From: Azolla caroliniana
Taxonomy: Eukaryota > Polypodiophyta
Length of the DNA: 64,000 bases
Direction of reading: 5' to 3'
Assembly: GCA_043228905.1 (NCBI GenBank)
Contig: JBHGNT010000004.1
Location: 22,320,001 to 22,384,000, forward strand
The translations under genes and the position numbers were made by a program. Position 1 is the first letter of the stretch; the number at the start of each line of letters is the position of its first letter. This document shows, in pieces, positions 1 through 12,240 of this stretch. Under the pieces are notes generated by a model. The model did not search any database. It worked only from the letters and a program-made list of their open reading frames with translations, and was not told where the DNA came from.

Positions 1-2
1 AT

Positions 3-623
3 GACCTCTTCCACTCATGGTTGGAGTACTCGCCACCCCTTGAGATCAACAACTGGTTTCATATTGTTGATCCATTATGGGTACAACTAGCAAAGCAAAG
101 TGATAAGGTAGAAAACATACTCACTTGGGTTCCTGAACGGGAATATGTCTTCATTCCAATATTGCACTCAGGGCATTGGGTGCTTTGGATGAAGATGTGG
201 CAGACTCCTACATGTCTCGATGCCAAGAAGGTGAGGAGCCCAATTGTTTTTTGTGATCCGCTGAATAATCATCCAACTGCCAACATGAAGACATTGGGTG
301 ATTTGGTTGTACGACATATCTCTAGCGCCACGCACGACCATTGCATCATCAGCAACAAACGGTTCCATGTATTGCATATCCCGACCCAACCTAATGGAAC
401 GGATTGTGGGTATTACGTGATGCAAACGATTCAGATGTTGGTTGAGGAGTTCATTCAAGGATTTGAGTCTAATGATTTTGTAAGTATCCCTTACGATTGA
501 ATATGAGCATTTGTTTTTGTAAGGGCTTAGGGTTGATGGCATCTTGTGGTGTAGGGTAAGGAGCAATGGTTTGGATTCGAAGACATGGAACTCCTTCGGA
601 AAATCATGGCAAAATGGGCATGA
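3..623 (+). CDS. Ulp1-type (C48) cysteine protease, 3' part
   Basis: Ulp1/SENP-like proteases cleave SUMO or related modifiers. In plants the domain is also common in transposon-carried genes. The frame is open from the window edge, so the start lies outside. Exon 1 (to 479) shows the catalytic histidine in HSGHWVLW, an aspartate in FCDPLNN and the nucleophile in NGTDCGYYV, in the family order His-Asp-Cys. A GTAAGT donor at 480 and an acceptor ending at 554 join in phase 0 to a short last exon, 555-623, that ends EQWFGFEDME...KWA and stop. The catalytic core looks intact. Whether this is a host SUMO protease or a captured domain in a MULE- or CACTA-like element cannot be told from the part present. 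Confidence 0.75.
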
Positions 624-1816
624 AGAACTCTGACCTTAGGGTTATTTTAATCATTTGGAGTTGTACTTTGTAACATCAAATATATCGTTGATTTTGATGT
701 GTAACTATCTAATGCGGTTGCCAGCCTTTTTTGTATATTTTGGAACCAAGGCGGCCAACCTTTTCTATATATTCTTGGCCATATCAATATGGTTAATTTT
801 GTAATATCAAATCAATATTTGAATCTCATTTTGGTTGTATATGATTCAATGTGGAGTGCCATGACTTGAGGAGTTTGAGATAATGTATTAAGCCTTCTAT
901 TTTTGAAGCTTTTAAATTCATACGTATATAAACTGTGTATGCAATGCTTTAGTAAAAGCATGTTTCTTGGTTGGGGGTCTTCTTAGATGAGCTTTTTTAT
1001 CAATTTATGATATTAACGTGGGGGAGCAGATGCTCTCCTAGTGCTGAAATCATTCTCAAGGAGCTGAAATCATGCTCTACTAGTGTTGCATACACCCTAG
1101 TAAGTCAATAATCAAGAAGATAGGCTCCGTGAACACTGAATGAAGGTACACAAAGTAATCTACAATAATGTTATATGGGGAGTTGAAGATTATGTTCGAA
1201 ATCCTCAAAAATCAAGTCACATTAGAAACTTGCTTGAGAGTTATATTCGCAAGGGTGCCCACGGTTTGGCCAAACAATAGACATCTCACAATAACTTATT
1301 GGCAGCTCCCAAAACACTTCCAAATCCCACACTGGAAAACTACAAAGAGGTGCAAGTCGGGCTAGGAGGCAATTGCCAATATGTGACCATGAGAAGGTTT
1401 GGTGTTTGCGTTGCCATGGCTCGGCCTTGACTTAAAGAAACTCGATTGTTACATGTTGTAAAAATTGTGGTTGCATTTTGCCATCATCCGGACATGAGCC
1501 ACAATTGTTATATGTAATGTGTGTATTCATATTTCCTTTTAGGGTTCCAAGGCTTGGCTTATTCCCATTATCAATATTTGACGTTCTAATATTTTATGTA
1601 TGACTTTTTATTTGAATCTTTAGGTTGATTTGTTATTTGAAGCTTGGAGATATAAGTTTGTGGGATTTTTTAGTTTTAAATTTTAGGTTTTGAGAGCAAT
1701 TGGAAGTTTAGGTTTTTTTGAGTAATTTAATGTATCATTTTCATGGCAAATATTTGTTGTACACTTACAATTTTTTGGAGTTTTTGATGTTTGTTTCTAA
1801 GTCGGGCTCCTGCCTT
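624..1816. other. AT-rich stretch without a recognised gene
   Basis: No reading frame with a recognisable domain and no clear element boundaries. The first part is presumably the 3' untranslated region of the Ulp1-like gene. Confidence 0.5.
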
Positions 1817-2105
1817 GAGTCGGTCAAGCTCCTAGTGATAGAGGTTGGCAGACACCGGGGCTCCTTTTGACAGAGTTGGGTTCCTGGTGACGGAGGTTGT
1901 CAGGCAACGGGGCTCCTTTTGACAGAGTCGGGCTCCTAGTTACAGAGGTTGTCAGGCAGTAGGGCTTCTTGTGACAGAGTCAGGTTCCTGGTGACAGAGG
2001 TTGTCTGACAACGGGGCTCCATGTGATAGAGTTGAGCTCCTGGTTACAGAGGTTGTCAGAGAGTCAGGCTCCTTGTGACAGAGTCAAGCTACTGGTGCCA
2101 GATGT
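1817..2105 (+). repeat. Minisatellite, 52-bp unit, about 5.5 copies
   Basis: The block GACAGAGTYRRGYTCCTGG recurs at 1869, 1921, 1973, 2025 and 2077, an exact 52-bp step. A more diverged first unit starts near 1817. Each unit also holds GAGGTTGTCAGGCA. The array is much more GC-rich than its surroundings. 52 is not a multiple of three, so it is not a coding repeat. Confidence 0.85.
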
Positions 2106-2233
2106 TGGTAGCTTTTTATCCACATTGGACGGTGGAGATCGAACATGCCATCATCACTACGACCTGCACCATCCGCGTCGCGATTCCCTCACTTGCCCTC
2201 TTTAAATTTTTGGTAGTAGTTAGTCATGAGCAT

Positions 2234-2345
2234 ATGTATGTATGTATGTATGAATGTATGTATGAATGTATGTATGTACGTATGCAAGCAGGCAGGCATG
2301 ATGTATGTATGTATGTATGTATGTATGTATGTATGTATGTATGTA
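2234..2345 (+). repeat. (ATGT)n tetranucleotide microsatellite
   Basis: Two ATGT tracts, with ATGA variants in the first, separated by a short interruption near 2285-2299. Confidence 0.9.
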
Positions 2346-5300
2346 TTAGAGACGTAATCATCTTAAATGGAGAGAGAACCCAACCCAAACAGGTTTCATT
2401 CGAGAAAGAAGTATCTTCGATAATGTATATACATTTTGGGGAATCTGGTGCACTGGCACCTAAAAAAACCATCACTTAGTCTTGATAGATCAATCAGGAA
2501 TGTTGGGCCCAAAAAGAAGTTATGAAAAACTTGAGATACTCGCATACTAGTTCGAACAACCTAAATTGAATTATCTAAGGGTAGAACCAACAAATCGAGC
2601 CTAGCTAAGATTTAATTCTGAATATTTTGACCCAAGTTTAGGGATTAGGTGAAATTAGTCTTACCTAATAACGATTTCACAATCGCCCCTAGCTTACAAT
2701 TGAAGCCAAATATGTCATATCTCAATTTTCTAGATTGGCCTATGTTAGGAGCAGTTTGGCCTTCGAAATGAGAAGTGGCAGAGAGAATGAAAAGGGAGAG
2801 ATCGAGAGAGAGCAAACAATGAGCCTACTAACCTTCTCAAGGCAAACGTTGTAGTTGTTGCTACTCAGTTACACGTCAGACCTCGTCCTCTAGACTTACA
2901 TGCAATTGGTTTGACTTAGGCTCAACCATGGTCCCCAATTACCCTTTCACTCACTTGACCCCACACACACACTCCTAAGGGAACATTATGTTCTTAAAAT
3001 ACTTTCCCAATTTAATAAAAATATATATTCTTAAATTGCCCTTCCCCCTATTTCACTTATTATTTTGCACATGTGCGTGCGTGCACACACACAACATACA
3101 TACATATATCACTTATTTGTTTGCGCGCACGTGCACGCACACACACATATGCACAACATATATTGCATGCATATATTCATCCATACTCAAACAATTTTAC
3201 AATTACACATGTGACATACACATAGACTGAAGTAATTAAGCTAAACATATACAAACCCCCCCTACACCCATATACACATCGTATACATGCACATTAAAAT
3301 ACATACACATACAAATGTCCATGTAAAAGACTCGGAACAAAAACCACACTTGCAAATTTAACTCTACACACATTACACGTCGAGGTGCAAACACATTTTG
3401 CCAAATACATGCATCATATTTTACGCATATAGAATGCACGTCAACAGGTGCACCCAATGTATTGAAGGGCAGAAATCATCACGGTCATGCTCACGTGAGC
3501 ATTTATATGCTTAACTTTGGTTAGGTTGTCATCTAATTCATATCCCTAGTTTAGGATACTAATGGTCCTCCTCAGTGCCCTTCTCGTGGATTCTCGCAAC
3601 AACATGGGACAACTATAATTATGGTTTCTTCTTGCATACAAAATTCACTCATGAGAACCTCCCCAAATATGGGCATAGGGCACCGAGATGGGAGAGATTG
3701 CACATTAAAAGGGTGAGGACATTTGGAGGTGTACTCCAACCTTGACATTCAAGAATCTACTATATAAAAACATTATGGGTAGCTAATAATACTATGATTA
3801 CAAACAACCACAATGGGTAATCTTGCTACTGAGTAAGTTGCCCAATGCCTTGTCTACACCATACAACAATCTATTGACCTACAAAGCCATTGAGAATGTG
3901 TGGAATTACATTGTCAACAAAAAAATATGTTGATGAGGATATTTGATGTTGCCTTCTATAGAGGTTTATTACTTTGATGTTTGAAGAGAGATGCAAGATC
4001 TCATGAACAAGATGCCGAGGCAATGTGTAGTATGTACGTGAATTTGTGTGTGTGTGTGTTAAATGTGATGAGAGAAATGACTGGGTGTTAAATGTGAAAA
4101 AGAAAAAGGTGTAGGAGTGTACTTAGATGTGAAAAGGAATAATTGTCAAGTAGCTTAACAATTTTTGGTACACAAAGGAAGACAACAAAATGATAACAAC
4201 TACTTTGTGAAGAAGTCCATGCCCTTTTAGAATACAAAATCAGGTCAAAATATGGTTTTACACAAGTGATTTCATAACATATGACAATGATTGAAACTTT
4301 GATTTGGATACTTAGATAGGGAATCAAGATATATGAAAGTTAGAACTACATCATGTGTTAAACATTTATATGATTATAATTTATAAGCATGTAGAATGAT
4401 TTTCTAATAAAATATGGGCCATGGCCATATAGAATGTTTCTATTCCTAAAAGGACAGTAAGATACGAATACCAATCATCAATACCTCCATATCAAAGTAG
4501 TAGTATTTTCTTCATAGTAGTGTTGCTAAATCTACTAAGGATTTAAACGCACACATTTCCAAACCCAACATGTTACTTAAGCATGGCCCCAATCACTAGC
4601 AACGCCAAATCTATCCAGTAATGCTTACATGGTTTAAATAAACCACACATTTAAGATTGTACAAGATCTTATATTGATGCACTATAAAAAAAGGTACTTG
4701 TTTGATATAATCACATGGTAGATTGTGCATAAATTCCTCATCCATTTTTGGGAATTTAATCATACGGATATAACATCAATTAAGACATCAACTACTAGAG
4801 AAGCTATTGAGATTCTAATGTTTTGATGTAAAGTTAGGATGAATAATGTCAATTAGTCATTGATGCATAAGAAACCAATGTCTTGTATGAAGCACCTCTT
4901 TCCTACCATGCAACATACATAACATGAGACATATTTGTATATAACACGAGCGAGATACCTCAACGGAGAACTTAAGCCGGGAGCCTATGAAGGTAAAAAT
5001 TAGCATCCAATTACAAAAATAATGATATTATGCTTGCTACCCCAAGGAATTTATGAAAGTGGAACATAGCCATAATTTCATGGCCACACAATACAAAAGT
5101 TTTTTATTTACATCTCACCTCTGTTTTACTAACAAAACATCATTAAAACATTGATAATAGGCTAACTATAACCAAATCCATGCATGCATGCCCAAATAGA
5201 CAACTCCCTCGAGAACAAAATGTGCTTCGAACATAAATATAACACCACTTGGTCACCAACATCAAGATTCAACACAATATGTCACTCCATTAAACATATT

Positions 5301-8300
5301 TTGATCATATAATGAACTTTTAAATATAAGGCATTAAATTGTATGCGAGGAAAAACGCTTTCCAACAAAGTCAATTGTTTTTTTACGGATATTTAAGTGC
5401 TTTACCACAACTTACGGACAAGGATTTTCCATGAATGATTCCCCTTCAAAATCCCCTACTATTTGTGCTTGAATTAGAACGAGTTTGAGAACACATAACA
5501 ATTTGGCTTCCACCCAAAATGAGTTGTTAAATATGGCACATGCATGTATATTTGATTAATTCTCACATTATGCTATAAAAGATAGCCTTGGCTGGTATAT
5601 CCAATTGCTTTTCATGTTTCACATGTATTACTTATGGTTTCAAAACAAGGTAGCATTTAAAGTTGAAACTTATAGCCTTATTGCACACATGTACGTCTCA
5701 TTCACATAGATTTGGCATTCACTAGTCCACCGATGTATATGGAAACTGTCGTGTTCTTAATATTAATGTAGAGCTCTCCCAAAAAATAACTTTATATAAA
5801 GTTAGTGGAACAATATATAGTGTGTGCCTTCTATGTCATGGAATGGTGAACCGTGAGAGTTGAGACATTGTATTTAAACCAACTTTGCAATTATTTTGGA
5901 ACCAGTAGTATGTGAACTAGAGTTTTCTAGTCAAATCGCCCACGAGGGAAAAAAAGCATAATTATCATAACTGGGAAGATCATATATATTAATGAATTAA
6001 ACAACATAATTATAGAGTTTGATATCCCATATGATCTATCAATAGAAAATAAAATCAACGAAGACTCCACATAAGAAGAAAATTATGAAAACAATGTTTG
6101 TGTGAACTTATCCAAACCTAAATACATTTTACCTAATCGATTTTTAGAATTTGAATTCATTTGTGGAGTGTTAATTCTTCAATACAACTTAACGAAGAGC
6201 GATTTACATTTACTAATGTGTCTGAAATGCCTTAAAATAAAAAATCATCACAAGTGATGATTAACTCAAATTGTCGAGCCTAACACAAACACCTAAACTA
6301 GATGTTCATGAACCTACAAACTACCTATTGATAGGCTCTAAACTAGAAGATAATATTTGTTTTAAAAAGATCAAGAAATTATATTGTGATATGTATTGTG
6401 CCACAAATAGTGCAAGAGACAAATAATCAAGAAGTAAGAAATTTGAGAATCGTGTAGATGTAGCCTTCACTTTCTTGCATATCATATGTGGGATGATAAG
6501 GCAATAAGATATTTGAGAACTCCATAACCAACGTAGACCATGGGCTTGTGAGGAGGTGTTTCTAGCAAACATCACCACTCCTCAAAACAATTGACGGTCG
6601 CCAAAAGACCCTTATCATAAATTGAATTATTATTCATTTCGGCCTTGAAATTTTGAGACTTATTGAAAAGCAAAGGAATTTAAGACCAAAACAATAAAGT
6701 CAAGAGGAAAATCTAGATGTAATGGAAATAATTCGTATCATAGGGCTTCTTCTTCCATATGGCCGTTAAATATGTACTACATCCTTCTCAGTGAGGTGTG
6801 TGAAATTAAGAAGGACAATCTTTGAGTAGTCTTGCATAAAGGTCAATAAAATTTGTGTAATGCACAAAATCATCAAATTCCTCATAGTTGGCTTGATTCG
6901 TAGATGTTCCCTACTATAGCAAGTAATGATGCAAATACACAAGAAACTCAACATTACCATGAGTAAATTAATACATCCCTAGCTCGACATGAAATCCACT
7001 CACCCTGCATGTTTCTTGAGAGTTTAAGAATAAAATAGAACATAAGCAAAACAGGTTATAAGTTATAACAAAAAGATAAAAAAACTTTAAAAAATCATCA
7101 TTACCATATGACGAAATTTTGAGTTGGTTCCGAAATTGGAACAATAACAAAACCAGAGCAAAAACATGAGCATGAACGAAAACAAAAGTTGGGGATTAAA
7201 CAATAGCAAGAACAAGTATGTACATGATTGCTCCAAGATAATGTACACATTAGGGTGAATGTGAGTGCAAAGATAATGATCAAAGGCTAAATGGGTCTAT
7301 AGTCAAAAGACTTGATCCAAAGGAGTCCCCAAACTACAATAGTATGTGGACTACAATGACATTGAATGAAATGCTACGAGAGAACTCTCCACAATTGGAA
7401 GGTTAATCTATGATCATTCTAGAGGAAATCTCACAACCACCAATAACGTCAACTTCTCGATGCTCTGACTTGATTTTAAGAATCTTGTGCTTAGAAACAA
7501 ATACACAATCCACAAAGGAAAGTATAAAGTTGTGGACATGAACACTGATAAGTGGAAAAGGAAGTTCTATAATAGAGAATAAGTTGTGCTTTGCAACAAC
7601 CCTTAAATATACACACATAAAAGAAAACAAATTGTGATCACATAAAACCGAACCATATATGTAGATAGTCTTACATCTACGGATTATGCACTATGTTGCA
7701 TATAAATCCAAAGTTGCAAACACTGGCATTGCCTAGATTTCAAGATTAACAATAATTATGCTAGGGATAAGAGGAAGTCCTAAATCAAAATTTTATTAGA
7801 CATACAATAACAAAAAGTTAGGGATAATATTCAATGTGAAGGAGAGCAAGGGCATGAAAAACATGTAGAGAGAAAGGGGGGAGGGGTTCTTGTCGAGGCT
7901 TCTTTAGGGCCATAAGCAAAGGAGAGGAAATTCTTTCTTTGTACGTTACCTTGCTCTTGGGCACACAACATCATCAAGAAGCTCTTTTTTCTTTCTTTCA
8001 GCAACACATATTGTTGGTGGGGAACCTTGATGTGATGCAAAAACTCTTAGAAAAATATACAAAATTTCAGTGCCAAAAACACTAGTGAGCAAAAGTTGAA
8101 ATATTTGTGGAGGGATTTTCGGCAAATTGGAGACAATCATAAAGAGATTTTCTCAAAAGGACTTGAAGAAACAAAAAGCCAATAATAGACGGATGACAAG
8201 AGACCAAATGATCGAGAGTCATTCAAATGCTCCAAAATATGATGTAATGGAAAACAAGTTGCATTGTTCTTTGCTTGTGATTGGGAATGAGGCCAAACAA

Positions 8301-8722
8301 TCAAAAGGGGGCCCTTGATTGCTTTGCACCTTGGATAAACATGAAAAACGGGTTCTAGCCTGTAATTCTCATGACCCAAGGAAATGCAAATAACAAAATA
8401 ATTATACATTTTCGGACATTTGGGAGTGAAGTTGAGAGCTCGTTAAACAAGGTGGCACCAAAGGTAATCCACGACAAGCCAAATTCAATTGACGTTGTAC
8501 ATGTCGATTGGTACAAGTTACAACCCAACAAAGTTGTATGGTGGATTATTGTTTAAGTAAACATGGGGGGTGCCCCTTAGAAATCGTATGGTGGGTGTAA
8601 AAGATTTGTTTTTCTGTTTCTTTGGTTTCAAAAACGTGAACCATATATTTGTTTTGTTTCTAATGGCTCTACTTTTTTCAACACGGTTCGTTTCGGATGA
8701 GAGAAGGCATATAAATTGGCCG
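2346..8722. other. Long gene-poor AT-rich region
   Basis: About 6.4 kb with only short spurious frames on both strands. Between roughly 3066 and 3160 there are alternating purine-pyrimidine tracts (GCGTGCGTGCACAC, GCGCGCACGTGCACGC) of the kind able to form Z-DNA. I see no intact transposon, RNA gene or host exon here. Confidence 0.5.
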
Positions 8723-9270
8723 TGGCATGTCTTCGGTCCGAATGCACATGAGGCGGCGCCCCTTGCTTTTGTCCGTGATGTGGATGTAGTAGAGGCATAT
8801 CTTGTCCATGATGTGGCATGGGATTAAGCAAACGAGACACACAACCCTTAGCAGCTAGTGCGACGTGGGATGCCATGTCACGTATTGCTTGCCACATAGG
8901 ATTCCACGTCAGTGGCCCGAATGCACATGAGGAGGCACCCCCTTGCTTTTGTCCGTGATGTGGACGCGGTAGAGGCCCATCTTGTCCATGACGTGGCATG
9001 GGATTAAGCTGACGAGGCATGCAGCAGGTGCCACGTGGGATGCCACATCGCGGATTGCCTACCACATAGGAGGCCATGTCAGTGGCTCGAATCCACATGG
9101 GGAGGCACCCCCCTTGCTTTTGTCCGCGATGTGGACGCAGTAGAGGCTCATCTTGTCCATGACGTGGCATGGGATTAAGCTGACAGAGGCGCGCAGCCCT
9201 TAGTGTAGCTTTTACCACGTGGGATGCCACGTCACGGATAGCCTGCCACATGAGGTGCCACGTCGGTATT
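8723..9270 (+). repeat. Three-copy tandem array (170-180 bp units) with ACGT/G-box motifs
   Basis: The motif CGAATGCACATGAGG and its variants recur at about 8740, 8919 and 9089. Each is followed by CTTGCTTTTGTCC, GATGTGGAC, CATCTTGTCCATGA and GTGGCATGGGATTAAGC, so whole units are repeated. Units 2 and 3 contain CACGTG at 9032-9037 and 9216-9221 inside CCACGTGGGATGCCAC; unit 1 has GACGTGGGATGCC. The array ends about 700 bp before the FRA8-like start codon and so lies in its probable promoter. CACGTG is the G-box bound by bZIP and bHLH factors; function here is inference. Confidence 0.8.
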
Positions 9271-9646
9271 GCCGACGGGCGAACCGTCTTCTTCCTCCTC
9301 CTCCTTCCGAACATCAGACTCTGTCGTCCCACAGAGACTCGTTCTTCTTCTTCATCATCATAATCTTCTTCATCATCTGCTTCTTCTTCGCCGCCATCTC
9401 TGCTTCCTGTCGTTCTTTCTTTTGATTCCTGCTGTTATATCTCCGTTTTCCAGCACAGATTTGTAAATAGAAGGTTCTCCGATTCTGATCCGAGTCGGAG
9501 CAATCCTGCATAAGACAATTTTGTAATTTTTGTAAGGAAGGTCTGTAGCGTACGAACTTTGCATCTTCTCTCGCTTCCTTCTGTGTATATCCCGGTCGTC
9601 TTGATGCCAGCCTTTTCCCAGAAGAAAAGCAACCGAATTTTAGGTT

Positions 9647-9656
9647 TACTTATATA
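9647..9656 (+). promoter_or_regulatory. Possible TATA box of the FRA8-like gene
   Basis: TTATATAGC follows a CT-rich leader-like region and lies about 320 bp before the chosen start codon. This is only a candidate; the CTTCTTCTTC-rich stretch 9285-9420 could equally be 5' untranslated sequence. Confidence 0.25.
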
Positions 9657-9971
9657 GCAGGGCTCTTCTGCACCGGATTTGACACTATTACTTCATATTA
9701 TCGATTATATACATTTCTGCGATGTTGCTGCTGCCGCAGATATGGTGTGATCAATTCTGTAATATATCTATTACCATGATGAAGATGACGGTTTTTTTGG
9801 TGGCATCCTCCGAGTCTATCTGTGTCGCCTCTTTCTACTGAATTCGTTTTCTGATCCTCTTATTCTATCTGGCGATGGTGGCTCCTCGTCGGATTATTCT
9901 GCACAGAGCAGCAGGAATTCAAGAAAGCTATTAGTGGCCATATTACTGATTAGATTTTGTATATTTTTTTA

Positions 9972-12240
9972 ATGCTGATAAACAAATCCTCTTCCTCTTC
10001 CTCCAATATCACCTCCACTACCGAGAGGTCGAACATTCGAGCAGGGAAGCTCCCCAAATCAGACTCCAGGCGCATATTAGTCACGTTAGATTATCAGTCT
10101 TCGTCTCCAAGTTCCTGCAAATCCTCCAAGGTGAATTCCATTAAACAGATGATGACACGCAGAGGAATCTTGAGTATAGGCGTTGCTATGGATCAAGTGA
10201 TGAGAGCATCACAAAGCAGGCAATGGTGGAAGCCTAAGAACCATACAAATCACAGCAACAGCAGTTACAACAATAGCCGTTATACTGTGAAAGGAGGTAT
10301 TCTGGCCTTCTCTGTGTTTCTGCTTCTTGTCATGGCCATTAAGGCTCAGCTTCGAGGACACTCAGAGCAGAGAAATAGTGGTGGCTTGGGAATGTTGCAG
10401 TTGTTCCTCCCGCCGCCTCTGCATGCCCAGATTCACCTTCTTCTGGTTAATAATCCAAAGCATTTGGACCCCATTTCTGGCCCACATCTATTTGCAGGCG
10501 AGCCTCCCCAAACCTTTCTGGAGCATGGCAAAGATGAAAACTTACTGCCCGAGCTGAAGGAAATTCCCCTTCATGCAGGTAATAAACATTGTGAAGGAAG
10601 GTAAAATGGATCATTAGATTGCTTAGAAGCACTTTGACAAAAATCTGCGTTCTATGGTTCGATCGATTGCCAAGATTGACATGTCCAGGCATTAATCAGA
10701 AAAATGTTTTACCCATATTGGTGTGGTTTTCTTGGCATTTGATTGATTGCCAAGATTACCATATTGGTGTGGTTTTCTTGGCATTTGATCGATTGCCAAG
10801 ATTGACATGTCAGAGGCATTAATCAAGAAAATATTTTAACCATTACCATAGCCTGATCTGTCTCCTCTTATCTTGTGTTGGCAGATGATAGTATCAGAAG
10901 CAGTGATAGCAATCCCCTAGGGTTAAGCAACCCCATGAGAGTTTATGTTTATGATCTTCCCCCTAGTTTCAATGAGGATTGGCTGAACACAAACGAAGAT
11001 GGACATGGACATGGAAACCATCACCGATGCTCGAACCACCTGTTCGCAGCCGAAGTCGCGATCCACAAGCGATTGCTGAGCAGCCCCGTGCGGACATTGA
11101 GGCCGTGGGATGCAGACTTCTTCTTCGTACCCGTGTACGTCTCGTGTAACTTCAACACCTCCACGGGCTTCCCATCATTGGCCCACGCGCGCTCCCTCCT
11201 ACGATCCGCAGTCAAGCTCGTGTCTCGCCAGATGCCCTACTGGAATCGCAGCCGAGGCAAGGACCATGTATTTGTGGCCACGCACGACTACGGGGCATGC
11301 TTCCACACCATGGTATAACTATTTATGTTCATCACAAGTGATGACTCTTACCTACTTTCAACTATGAAATTCAAAATGTTTTTTCTAAATTACCATTGCT
11401 CTTCCTTCCTGTTTTGCAGGAAGATGTAGCCATCACCGCCGGAATTCCGAGCTTCCTTAGGAACTCCATCATTTTGCAGACATTTGGGCAGACAAGCAGC
11501 CATGCTTGCCAACCACACAACCAGAATGTACAGATCCCTCCGTTTGTGCTGCCTTCATCGGTGGATCAAGAGTATCACCCGGAGGAGCAAACCCGGGATA
11601 TCTGGGCCTATTTCCGCGGGAAAATCGAGCTACACCCGAAAAATATCAGTGGCAGGATGTATAGCAGGTGTGTAGATAGATCCTTTGATGGAGTACAGGT
11701 GGGCCTGAATGTTTTGATAAGAGGTTTGTTAGGAATGTAGGGAGATGAACATAGAAACTGAATTTGTGGCCATTTTGTGTTATGAACAGGGGTGTGCGTT
11801 CGATGATCTGGCGGAGGTTCCGACACAATCACCGATTCTTCATCGAGAGGTCACGATCTCCGGACTATCATATGGAGATCAGCCGGTCGGTGTTTTGTTT
11901 GTGCCCTCTAGGATGGGCACCATGGAGTCCTCGCATTGTCGAGGCGGTCATATTCGGATGTGTGCCCGTCATCATCGCAGATGACATTGCACTTCCCTAT
12001 TCACACCTCATAGATTGGCCGCGGATTTCTGTTGGAGTGCCGGAGAAGGATGTGAGTAGGTTGGGCAAAATTTTGGACAAAGTGTCGCGGACCAATTTGA
12101 GCACCATTCAAGAGAACCTGTGGAAGTCGGAGTATAGGAAGGCATTGTTGTACATGGACCCCCTCACAAAGGGTGATGCTACATGGCAAGCCCTAGAATT
12201 GTTGTCTAGAAGGCTTACCCCAAACATGTCAAATGGATAG
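9972..12240 (+). CDS. FRA8: FRA8/IRX7-like exostosin-family glycosyltransferase (GT47)
   Basis: This family acts in the Golgi in glucuronoxylan synthesis, needed for secondary walls. Four exons, 9972-10578, 10885-11312, 11420-11667 and 11790-12240, join through GT-AG introns with matching phases to give 577 residues. A membrane anchor (GGILAFSVFLLLVMAIKA, about residues 108-125) fits a type II Golgi protein. The exostosin domain starts near residue 220 with MRVYVYDLPPSFNEDW and continues with HLFAAEVAIHKRLL, ADFFFVPVYVSCNF, SFLRNSIILQTFG, RDIWAYFRGKIELHPKN, SVFCLCPLGWAPWSPR and GCVPVIIADDI, the set typical of FRA8/F8H. The N-terminal stem is over 100 residues longer than in the Arabidopsis protein (about 450 residues). 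The first ATG is at 9972; ATGs at 10149/10152 would give a shorter stem and still keep the anchor. Intron 1 holds a local tandem repeat. Confidence 0.9.
10665..10840 (+). repeat. Short tandem repeats inside FRA8-like intron 1
   Basis: GATTGCCAAGATT occurs at 10665, 10745 and 10791. The segment CCATATTGGTGTGGTTTTC followed by TTGGCATTTGAT occurs twice, 46 bp apart. The outer parts (GACATGTC...GGCATTAATCA) are also repeated, so this is a small nested duplication. Confidence 0.8.

Noticed and set aside
2075-2479. 134-codon frame with a MYVCMYE repeat
   Set aside because: It is the (ATGT)n microsatellite read as protein, joined to minisatellite sequence.
8371-8556. 61-codon frame with DVVHVDWYKLQPNKVVWWIIV as a retroelement fragment
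   Set aside because: No diagnostic reverse transcriptase, integrase or gag residues could be matched.
8628-9332. 234-codon minus-strand reading frame with repeated MPRHGQD and RPHHGQKQG
   Set aside because: It is created by the 170-180-bp tandem array in the FRA8-like promoter. Unit lengths differ and are not multiples of three, and no domain is present.
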